From contig NZ_CAMLFY010000178.1 of assembly GCF_946479415.1 (NCBI RefSeq), forward strand, positions 1 through 6,664: DNA of 6,664 nt, read 5' to 3'. Below, in pieces: positions 1-5,499 of this stretch (position 1 is its first letter; each line of letters opens with the position of its first letter). The DNA is from an uncultured Shinella sp. Its GTDB lineage: Bacteria; Pseudomonadota; Alphaproteobacteria; Rhizobiales; Rhizobiaceae. The translations under genes and the position numbers were made by a program. Below the pieces are notes generated by a model. It was not told the origin of the DNA. It did no database searches and saw nothing but the letters and a program-made list of their open reading frames with translations.

Positions 1-470
1 TCATGCTGACGGCCGGCGACGAGGGTGGCCGCAGCCAGGGCGGCAACAACAATGCCTATTGCCAGGACAATGCAATCACCTGGATGCATTGGGACCGGCT
101 GGATGACGGCCTGATCGAACACGCCGCCATGCTCTCGGCAATCCGCAAACGGTTTCAGGCACTGACCGAGACTAGGTTTCTCAGTGGTGCAGGCGATGTC
201 GAATGGCTGACGCTGTCGGGTCACCCCATGACCGTCGCCGACTGGGAGGCGCCGTTTGCCGGGACAATGCTTGCGCTTTTAAAGACGCCGGATAGAGATC
301 AGCAGCGGATGGTGCGTCTTGCCATCGCCATAAACCGCACGCATGCCGAACAGGCACTTGCTTTGCCACCGCCTGACGGGCGCTGCTGGACGAGCCTTCT
401 GTCGGTCAACCAACCCGCTTCCGGCCTGCTTTCTCCCCGCAGCGTCGAAATTTTTGTCGAAACACACTGA
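1..470 (+). CDS. glgX: Glycogen debranching enzyme GlgX, C-terminal part (5' end outside window)
   Basis: GlgX-type isoamylases (GH13) cleave alpha-1,6 branch points of glycogen in the cytoplasm after phosphorylase has shortened the outer chains. The reading frame is open from the left edge (whole codons from base 3) and gives 155 residues, against roughly 650-700 for the whole enzyme, so only the C-terminal quarter is present. The visible start LTAGDEGGRSQGGNNNAYCQDN is the GlgX/isoamylase signature following the last catalytic aspartate region (AGDE-GR-Q-GNNNAYCQDN), followed by the TW-HW motif. Near the middle, DVEWLTLSGHPMTVADW matches the conserved GlgX segment W-x-x-x-G-x-x-M-x-x-x-D-W. 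The catalytic Asp/Glu/Asp residues lie upstream of the window. The ATG at base 3 is an internal methionine, not a start. The gene ends in TGA with no convincing terminator behind it. The family call is seen directly; the specific symbol is by homology from memory. Confidence 0.93.
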   Translation, partial: MLTAGDEGGRSQGGNNNAYCQDNAITWMHWDRLDDGLIEHAAMLSAIRKRFQALTETRFLSGAGDVEWLTLSGHPMTVADWEAPFAGTMLALLKTPDRDQQRMVRLAIAINRTHAEQALALPPPDGRCWTSLLSVNQPASGLLSPRSVEIFVETH

Positions 471-493
471 ACTTCATTGCCTGGACAAACCGT

Positions 494-505
494 CTTTTTA
501 AAAAG
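494..505. repeat. Short perfect AT palindrome in the glgX-maoC gap
   Basis: The 62 bases between glgX and the MaoC gene contain the perfect 12-base palindrome CTTTTTAAAAAG, the most AT-rich spot in an otherwise GC-rich area. It has no loop, so it does not form a normal terminator hairpin. It might be part of a promoter or a protein-binding site, but I cannot match convincing -35/-10 boxes around it (TTGCCT at 477-482 has no good -10 partner). A role is not established. Confidence 0.3.
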
Positions 506-532
506 GCGCGAATCGATCGGCAGGAAAACCAA

Positions 533-1021
533 ATGCCCGCAGACATCCACCTGAAAGACATCTCCGCCCTCGTCGGCAAGGAGCTTGGCCTGTCGCGCTG
601 GTTCACCGTGGACCAGACCATGATCGACCGCTTTGCCGTGGCGACGGAAGATCATCAGTTCATTCATACCGACCCCGTGCGCGCCGCGGCTGAAACCCCG
701 TTCGGCGGCACGATCGCCCACGGTTTCCTGACGCTCTCCCTGTTGTCGGCGATGAATTACGATTGCGTTCCGCGCATTCTCGAGCAGACGATGGGCATCA
801 ATTACGGCTTCGAGAAAGTGCGCTTCATGGCGCCGGTAAAGAGCGGCGCGCGGGTGCGCGGCCGTTTCGTGCTCGCCGAAGCCCGTTTCCGGGGCGCGGG
901 CATGGTAACGATCCGCTACGATGTTTCCGTCGAAATCGAGGACGAACACAAGCCGGCGCTGACCGCCGACTGGATCACCATCATCCAGTTCGATCCGAAG
1001 GATCGGCCGGAGGACGTGTGA
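533..1021 (+). CDS. MaoC family (R)-specific enoyl-CoA hydratase-like protein (NodN-like)
   Basis: This 162-residue single hot-dog-fold protein belongs to the MaoC/hydratase-2 family, whose members typically add water to trans-2-enoyl-CoA to give (R)-3-hydroxyacyl-CoA. The hydratase motif is clear at residues 39-64: D40 and H45 in DHQFIHTD have the five-residue spacing of the catalytic Asp/His pair of PhaJ-type hydratases, followed by PFGGTIAHGFLTLSL (56-70), the family's conserved glycine/histidine turn. The later segment NYGFEKVRFMAPVKSGARVRG (around 98-118) is also typical. The length fits single-domain MaoC and NodN proteins. Start: the ATG is preceded by AGGAAA at 522-527 with good spacing. 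The stop overlaps the GTG start of the next gene. The acyl-CoA substrate cannot be told from sequence. NodN-like members occur widely in rhizobia and do not by themselves indicate nodulation. The family is confident; the exact role is unknown. Confidence 0.9.
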   Translation: MPADIHLKDISALVGKELGLSRWFTVDQTMIDRFAVATEDHQFIHTDPVRAAAETPFGGTIAHGFLTLSLLSAMNYDCVPRILEQTMGINYGFEKVRFMAPVKSGARVRGRFVLAEARFRGAGMVTIRYDVSVEIEDEHKPALTADWITIIQFDPKDRPEDV

Positions 1022-1542
1022 AGGTTCGCCCTGCTTTGGCCGAGGATCTGCCGGTTCTCGAGGCCTGCGACTTCTCCTTCCTCGTCACGCGCGAGGCCAC
1101 GCCGCCCTTCGAGGGCGACTGGCTTGCACATGCGCGGCCGGTCGAACCCTATCCCAAAAGCTACGGCTTCGATCCGGCGGAACTGGCGGAAATCCTGTCC
1201 GCCGAAGACAAGGCGCTGTTCGTCATTCTCGGCGATGAGACACCCGTCGGCTATCTGGCGCTCTCGGTGGGCTGGAACCGTTTCGCCGTCGTCGACGATA
1301 TCGCCGTGGATGCGGAATGGCGCGGCACGGGTGCGGCGCAACGGCTGATGCAGCAAGCCATCCAGTGGGCGGGCGAAAAAGCCCTGCCGGGCATCCGGCT
1401 GGAAACGCAGACGAACAATGTCGCGGCCTGCCGCTTCTATCTGCGCCAGGGTTTTACGCTCGGCGGCTACGACCGGCACCTATACGAAGGGCTGTCCCCA
1501 GGCACCCGGGAGACAGCCCTGTTTTTCTACCGCTTCCTCTGA
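1018..1542 (+). CDS. GNAT family N-acetyltransferase, streptothricin acetyltransferase-like
   Basis: This predicted acetyl-CoA-dependent N-acetyltransferase has 174 residues. The GTG start at 1018 overlaps the MaoC stop (GTGA) and has GGAGG at 1009-1013, four bases upstream. The resulting N-terminus MKVRPALAEDLPVLE is a normal GNAT start, whereas the open frame upstream of it is only the shadow of the MaoC gene. Visible motifs are strand beta4 VVDDIAVDAEWRGTG (91-105), with the acetyl-CoA pyrophosphate-binding loop R102-G-T-G-A-A107, then LETQTNNVAACRFYLRQGF (128-146), then GGYDRHLYEGL (149-159) and a terminal ETALFFYRFL. The LETQ-N-AACRFY-GF-LGG-D-LY-GL-ETALF-Y pattern is the one I associate with streptothricin acetyltransferases (Sat/SatA), which acetylate the beta-lysine group of that antibiotic. 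Whether this chromosomal copy acts on streptothricin or on another amine is not known. Oddities: a terminator-like hairpin and T-run lie inside its last codons, and its stop is 2 bases from the convergent soxG stop. Confidence 0.88.
   Translation: MKVRPALAEDLPVLEACDFSFLVTREATPPFEGDWLAHARPVEPYPKSYGFDPAELAEILSAEDKALFVILGDETPVGYLALSVGWNRFAVVDDIAVDAEWRGTGAAQRLMQQAIQWAGEKALPGIRLETQTNNVAACRFYLRQGFTLGGYDRHLYEGLSPGTRETALFFYRFL
1488..1527 (+). terminator. Intrinsic terminator-like hairpin inside the 3' end of the GNAT gene
   Basis: AGGGCTGTC (1488-1496) is perfectly complementary to GACAGCCCT (1512-1520), a 9-bp stem. It can extend inward by CCC (1497-1499) with GGG (1508-1510) across a single bulged A. 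It is followed at once by GTTTTTC (1521-1527), so it has all the parts of a rho-independent terminator for + strand transcription. The T-run encodes Phe169-Phe170, so release there would come about 14 bases before the stop codon at 1540-1542. For - strand transcripts from soxG the same stem lies about 25-57 bases past the soxG stop, followed only by the weak tract TTCGTAT, so it may act poorly in that direction. The structure is seen directly; termination itself is inferred. Confidence 0.6.
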
Positions 1543-1544
1543 GA

Positions 1545-2093
1545 TCAGAGACCGGCGTCTTCCGCACCTTCAACCAGCATGCCGAAGGCATAGGGCGAGA
1601 ACGAGCGCCAGCATTCGACGCGGTAATCCTCTTCGCCCGTGCGCAGCAGCACGATCTCGATCTTGCCAAGCACGGTGCGGGCCGCAGCACCGACCGGGAA
1701 GATCGACTTCCCGAGATCGAGCGGGCAGGCCGCGGCGATGGCGGCGGCAGCATCCGGACCGGAGACGAGGATCGCCGTGTTGCGGTGGGAAACGTCGGTC
1801 GCCGAATGCAGTGCGGAGACGCCCGAGGCGATGCCCATCAGATCGGCGCCGTTTTCGTCGATCAGCAGCCACTCGTCCGGGCCGAGCCAGAGCGCGTGAC
1901 GGCCGCTGACGGAGGCCGAGGTTTTCGGGCGCTGCGGCAGTTCGAGACCGAAGGCCAGCGACAGCGTGCCGATGGCATCCGTACCGGCGCGCAGCGCCAG
2001 GCGGGTTGCAGGGCCGGCCGGCGTGACGCGCGCACCGGAGGAACCACCATGACGGCCGGCGAGCGGCGCCTTGCGAAGAGCTTGATCAGCCAT
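1545..2093 (-). CDS. soxG: Sarcosine oxidase gamma subunit (SoxG)
   Basis: This is the gamma subunit of heterotetrameric sarcosine oxidase, a cytoplasmic structural subunit related to the GcvT fold with no known cofactor of its own. The 182 residues are close to the usual SoxG length. Family features are RHALWLGPDEWLLID (65-79), DVSHRNTAILVSGP (100-113), CPLDL (123-127) and the C-terminal RVECWRSFSPYAFGML (158-173). The start ATG at 2093 was chosen because the protein then begins MADQALRKAPLAGR, a plausible SoxG N-terminus, and because a strong AAGGAGG lies 8 bases upstream. The open frame beyond it would only re-read soxA in another frame. The gene overlaps the 3' end of soxA by 8 bases, is last in the operon and faces the GNAT gene tail to tail. 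Confidence 0.93.
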   Translation of the reverse strand: MADQALRKAPLAGRHGGSSGARVTPAGPATRLALRAGTDAIGTLSLAFGLELPQRPKTSASVSGRHALWLGPDEWLLIDENGADLMGIASGVSALHSATDVSHRNTAILVSGPDAAAAIAAACPLDLGKSIFPVGAAARTVLGKIEIVLLRTGEEDYRVECWRSFSPYAFGMLVEGAEDAGL

Positions 2094-5079
2094 TGAGGCG
2101 TCCTCCTTCCTTGTCGACAAAGACCATTTCGCTGACCTCGACCGCGATGGTGCGGTCCGGCATCGGCACATAGAGCGTCTGGCCGAGACGCGCCTGACCG
2201 CCGGCGACGAGCGCCATGGCGATCGACCGGCCGCAGTTTTCCGACCAGTAGGACGAGGTCACGTGGCCGAGCATCTTCATAGGCTTGGGCTCGTTCGGAT
2301 CGGCAACGATCTGTGCGCCTTCCTCCAGAACCACGTTCGGATCCTTCGTGAGAAGGCCGACCAGCTGCTTGCGGCCTTCCTTGACGAGGTCGGGACGCTT
2401 CAGGCCGCGGATGCCGACGAAGTCCGTTTTCTTCTTGGAGACGGCCCAGCTCAGGCTCGCGTCATGCGGGGTCACCGTGCCGTCCGTATCCTGGCCGACG
2501 ATGATGTAGCCCTTTTCGGCGCGCAGCACGTGCATGGTCTCGGTGCCGTAGGCGCAGGCGCCGAGCGGTTCGGCACGTGCCCAGATGGCCTCCCAGACAG
2601 ACTGGCCGTAATCGGCGGGCACGTTGACTTCGTAGCCCGCCTCACCGGTGAAGGACATGCGGAACAGCCTCGTCGGCACGCCGCAGATCTTGCCTTCGCG
2701 AACGCTCATATGCGGGAAGGCTTCGTTGGAAATGTCGATGCCTTCGACGAGCGGCTCAAGGATTTCACGCGCCTTGGGGCCTTGTACGGCGATGACGGCC
2801 CACTGTTCGGTGGTCGAGGTCAGCCAGACCTTGAGATGCGGGAATTCCGTCTGGAGATAGTCTTCCATGTGATGCATGACGCGCGGCGCGCCGCCCGTCG
2901 TGGTGGTGACATGGAAACGATCGTCCGCCAGACGACCGACGACACCGTCATCGTACACGAAGCCGTCTTCGCGCAGCATGATGCCGTAGCGGCACCGGCC
3001 GGGCTTCAGCGTATCCCAGGCGTTCGTATACATCAGATTCAGGAACTCGGCGGCGTCGGGGCCGACGACTTCGATCTTGCCGAGTGTCGAGGCATCGAAC
3101 AGGCCGGCGGCATTACGCACCGTGCGGCACTCGCGGTTGACCGCATCGTGCATGGTCTCGCCCGAACGCGGATAGTACCAGGCGCGCTTCCAGTTGCCGA
3201 CGTCTTCGAAGACGGCGCCATGCGCTTCTTCCCAAGGATGCATGGGCGTCTTGCGGGCCGGGTCGAACAGTTCGCCGCGCGAATGGCTGATCAGCGCACC
3301 GAAAGTGACCGGCGTATAGGGCGCACGGAAGGTGGTGAGGCCGATCTTCGGGATCTCGCGGTTCAGCACTTCCGAAGCGATGGCGAGACCGTGGATGTTG
3401 GACAGCTTGCCCTGGTCCGTCGCCATGCCGTTGGTCGTGAAGCGCTTGATGTGCTCGATCGAGTGCATGCCTTCGCGCACGGCAAGGCGGATGTCCTTGG
3501 CGCACACGTCGTTCTGGAAGTCCACGAAGGCCTTGACCGTCGTATCGACGCCAGCGCCCTCTGCTGCACCCGCCATGCCGCCGGTCCATTCGAAGGCGTT
3601 TTCGCCGCGAAGCTCTACCTTGCTGCCGCCTTCATTGCCGGTGGCGCGGGCCATCAGCTCGCCGGCCGCCAGCGATTCCTCGATGGTCGCCTGCAGACCG
3701 TCCGTGCCGTTGCACGAACCGACCGAAAGGCAATCCTGCGCATAGGTGCCCGGCAGGAAACGGCCGGAGGCGGCGTCATAGGCCACCTTGCCGCGCGACT
3801 GCGAGAACAGGTGCACGGAGGGCGTCCAGCCGGCGGACATCAGCAGCGCATCGACCGGGATCGAGCGGGCCGAACCGCCGCCATTGCGGGCGACCGACAT
3901 GGAGGAGACGCGCAGCTTGCCCTTGGTGTCGATGACCGAATGACCGGTCAGAACCTCGATGCCGAGCCTGCGGGCTTCGGTCAGCACGGCATCGCCGGGC
4001 TTCTCGCGGTTATCGACAATCGCGGCGATGGTGACGCCGGCCCGCTTCAGGTCGAAAGCCGCTTCATAGGCAGAATCGCTCGCCGTGTAGACGCCGACCT
4101 TTCGGCCGACGGCAACGCCGAAATGGTTGAGATAGGTGCGCGCGGCCGAGGCGAGCATGATGCCCGGACGGTCGTTGTTGGCGAACACCATGTGGCGCTC
4201 GATCGAACCGGTCGCGATAATCACGCGCTTGGCGCGGACCTGCCACAGACGCTCGCGCGGCAGCTTCTTGTCCGGCTTGGTGAGGTGGTCGGTGACGCGT
4301 TCGACCAGGCCGACGAAATTGTGGTTGTAGTAGCCGAAGGCCGTCGTGCGGGTGAGAACGGTCACATTCTCCATCGCCTTCAGCCTGGCGGCCGTCGCCT
4401 GCGCCCAGTCATAGCCGTTCTGGCCGTCGATCTTTACGGACGTATCGTAGTGCAGCGCACCGCCGACCTCCGGCTGTTCATCGACGAGAATGACGCGGGC
4501 GCCCGCCTCTGCGGCGGCCAGGGCTGCGGAAAGACCGGCAACACCGGCACCGGCGACCAGCACGTCGCAATAGGCGTAACGGCCGGCGTAGTGATCGGGA
4601 TCCTCTTCCGTCGGCGACACGCCGAGACCGGCGGCCTTGCGGATGAAGGGCTCGTAGACCTTTTCCCAGGCGGCCTTCGGCCACATGAAGGTCTTGTAGT
4701 AGAAGCCTGCCGCGAAGAACGGCGACATCAGGTTGTTGACGCCACCGATATCGAAAGCGAGCGACGGCCAGCGGTTCTGCGATTCCACCTTCATGCCGTC
4801 GAAGACTTCCTGCACCGGCGCGCGCACGTTCGGCTGGCGGCGGGCAGCGTCGCGGGAGACGTCGATCAGCGCATTCGGCTCTTCCGGACCGGCCGAAAGA
4901 ATGCCGCGCGGGCGGTGATACTTGAACGAACGGCCGACGAGATGCACGCCGTTGGCGAGCAGCGCGGAGGCAACCGTATCGCCCTCAAGCGCGTCTATGG
5001 TCTTCCCGTCGAAGGTGAAACGCGCCGTCTTGGCGGGCGTCAGGCGGCCCTGACCGGCAATGCGATTAGCACCGCTCAT
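2086..5079 (-). CDS. soxA: Sarcosine oxidase alpha subunit (SoxA)
   Basis: This is the large subunit of heterotetrameric sarcosine oxidase, which converts sarcosine, tetrahydrofolate and O2 to glycine, 5,10-methylenetetrahydrofolate and H2O2. In the family, alpha binds NAD+ and folate and contributes to the flavin sites shared with beta. The 997 residues match the usual length. Domains in order: ferredoxin-like N-terminal domain (about 20-110), with RSFKYHRPRGILSAGPEEPN at 50-69 but no cysteine before C171, so no Fe-S cluster; a Rossmann dinucleotide domain beginning CDVLVAGAGVAGLSAA (G177, G179, G182) with D200-E201 after its second strand, running to about 475 and including the ATGS (289-292) and SVGSCNGTDGL segments; a linker with EGMHSIEHIKRFTTNGMATDQGK (about 536-558); and a GcvT-like folate domain (about 585-985) with FVYDDGVV (707-714), TGEAGYEVNVP (811-821) and the PHDASLSW barrel segment (871-878). 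D710/D711 align with the folate-contacting Asp of GcvT (inference). A GGAAGGAA site precedes the ATG, which overlaps the soxD stop by 4 bases. Confidence 0.97.
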   Translation of the reverse strand: MSGANRIAGQGRLTPAKTARFTFDGKTIDALEGDTVASALLANGVHLVGRSFKYHRPRGILSAGPEEPNALIDVSRDAARRQPNVRAPVQEVFDGMKVESQNRWPSLAFDIGGVNNLMSPFFAAGFYYKTFMWPKAAWEKVYEPFIRKAAGLGVSPTEEDPDHYAGRYAYCDVLVAGAGVAGLSAALAAAEAGARVILVDEQPEVGGALHYDTSVKIDGQNGYDWAQATAARLKAMENVTVLTRTTAFGYYNHNFVGLVERVTDHLTKPDKKLPRERLWQVRAKRVIIATGSIERHMVFANNDRPGIMLASAARTYLNHFGVAVGRKVGVYTASDSAYEAAFDLKRAGVTIAAIVDNREKPGDAVLTEARRLGIEVLTGHSVIDTKGKLRVSSMSVARNGGGSARSIPVDALLMSAGWTPSVHLFSQSRGKVAYDAASGRFLPGTYAQDCLSVGSCNGTDGLQATIEESLAAGELMARATGNEGGSKVELRGENAFEWTGGMAGAAEGAGVDTTVKAFVDFQNDVCAKDIRLAVREGMHSIEHIKRFTTNGMATDQGKLSNIHGLAIASEVLNREIPKIGLTTFRAPYTPVTFGALISHSRGELFDPARKTPMHPWEEAHGAVFEDVGNWKRAWYYPRSGETMHDAVNRECRTVRNAAGLFDASTLGKIEVVGPDAAEFLNLMYTNAWDTLKPGRCRYGIMLREDGFVYDDGVVGRLADDRFHVTTTTGGAPRVMHHMEDYLQTEFPHLKVWLTSTTEQWAVIAVQGPKAREILEPLVEGIDISNEAFPHMSVREGKICGVPTRLFRMSFTGEAGYEVNVPADYGQSVWEAIWARAEPLGACAYGTETMHVLRAEKGYIIVGQDTDGTVTPHDASLSWAVSKKKTDFVGIRGLKRPDLVKEGRKQLVGLLTKDPNVVLEEGAQIVADPNEPKPMKMLGHVTSSYWSENCGRSIAMALVAGGQARLGQTLYVPMPDRTIAVEVSEMVFVDKEGGRLNG
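2102..2108 (-). promoter_or_regulatory. Ribosome binding site of soxG, inside the end of soxA
   Basis: The - strand reads AAGGAGG here, 8 bases before the soxG ATG. It settles the soxG start. It lies within the last soxA codons, so ribosomes finishing soxA pass over it, which fits coupled translation. Confidence 0.75.
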
Positions 5080-5435
5080 TTCGCGGTTCCTTCCGTGGCT
5101 TCATAGGTTTCGCCCACTTTTTCAGTGAGGTTTTTTTCGGTGGCGGTGGTCACGCCGGGAATATCCGGCTTCGGCTGGCCGGCCTTGTAGCTCATGTAGA
5201 ACTTGTCGCTCACCGTATCGCGCGCCGCATTGAAGAAGCGGCCGCAGCCGTGGATATGGCGCCAGCGTTCGAAGATCAGGCCCTTCGGATTGTCGCGCAG
5301 GAAGAAGTAATCCTGGAATTCCTCGTCGCTGATCTCGGCGATGTTGGTCGAACGCGCGATGTGCGCGTCGCCGCCATGGCGGAATTCGAGCTCGGAGCGC
5401 TCTTCCTCGCAGTAGGGGCAGTAGATGAGAAGCAT
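5076..5435 (-). CDS. soxD: Sarcosine oxidase delta subunit (SoxD)
   Basis: This is the small zinc-binding subunit of heterotetrameric sarcosine oxidase; it has no catalytic site of its own and packs against alpha. The 119-residue protein begins MLLIYCPYCEEER, the hallmark SoxD N-terminus with a Cys-x-x-Cys pair (C6, C9). The second metal-binding half is RWRHIHGCGRFFNAARDT with H60 and C64. In the known Stenotrophomonas enzyme, zinc is held by three Cys and one His in this pattern, so the site looks intact. The segment FQDYFFLRDNPKG (40-52) and the sequence around YMSYKAGQ are also family-typical. The tail from about residue 90 is low in conserved features and probably flexible. AGGAG at 5447-5443 lies 7 bases before the ATG. 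The stop overlaps the soxA start as ATGA. A GC-rich hairpin sits directly upstream of the ribosome binding site. Confidence 0.95.
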   Translation of the reverse strand: MLLIYCPYCEEERSELEFRHGGDAHIARSTNIAEISDEEFQDYFFLRDNPKGLIFERWRHIHGCGRFFNAARDTVSDKFYMSYKAGQPKPDIPGVTTATEKNLTEKVGETYEATEGTAK

Positions 5436-5449
5436 CGGGTTTCTCCTGT

Positions 5450-5487
5450 CCCGCGCCGGCCGGCCCTTCGGCCGCCGGACGCGCGGG
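5450..5487 (-). other. Strong GC-rich hairpin in the soxB-soxD spacer
   Basis: In the 64-base spacer, CCCGCG (5450-5455) pairs with CGCGGG (5482-5487). Within this, 5456-5459 pairs with 5475-5478 and 5461-5465 with 5470-5474, closing a 4-base loop (GAAG on the - strand). This gives about 15 GC pairs with a few bulged bases. On the - strand no T-run follows; instead the soxD ribosome binding site begins a few bases downstream. It is therefore unlikely to be a simple terminator. It may stabilise the soxB 3' end, mark a processing site, or tune soxD translation. The fold is seen; the role is inferred. Confidence 0.55.
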
Positions 5488-5499
5488 TGAAATGGGATA

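Noticed and set aside
299..949. A 216-codon - strand open frame opposite glgX and the MaoC gene.
   Set aside because: It runs across two well-supported + strand genes and their intergenic gap, and its product shows no known motif.
763..1017. An N-terminal extension of the GNAT protein from an upstream ATG at 763.
   Set aside because: The extension re-reads the MaoC gene in another frame and is Arg-rich without domain similarity. The GTG at 1018 has a good GGAGG and gives a normal GNAT N-terminus.
1317..2096. A 259-codon + strand open frame across the GNAT end and soxG.
   Set aside because: It is out of frame with GNAT and antisense to soxG, with low-complexity Arg/Gly/Ala-rich content.
2094..2171. 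An upstream start for soxG at 2171.
   Set aside because: The extra 26 residues lie inside soxA in another frame, while the ATG at 2093 has a near-ideal ribosome binding site.
4567..5079. A functional 2Fe-2S cluster in the ferredoxin-like N-terminal domain of SoxA.
   Set aside because: There is no cysteine before residue 171, and family members are known to keep the fold without the cluster.
2263..5106. A 947-codon open frame on the + strand opposite soxA.
   Set aside because: soxA is unmistakable on the other strand. GC-rich genes with strong third-position bias commonly leave long open antisense frames, and the translated product is rich in Arg, Gly, Ala and Asp with no recognisable domain. 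It is a shadow frame.
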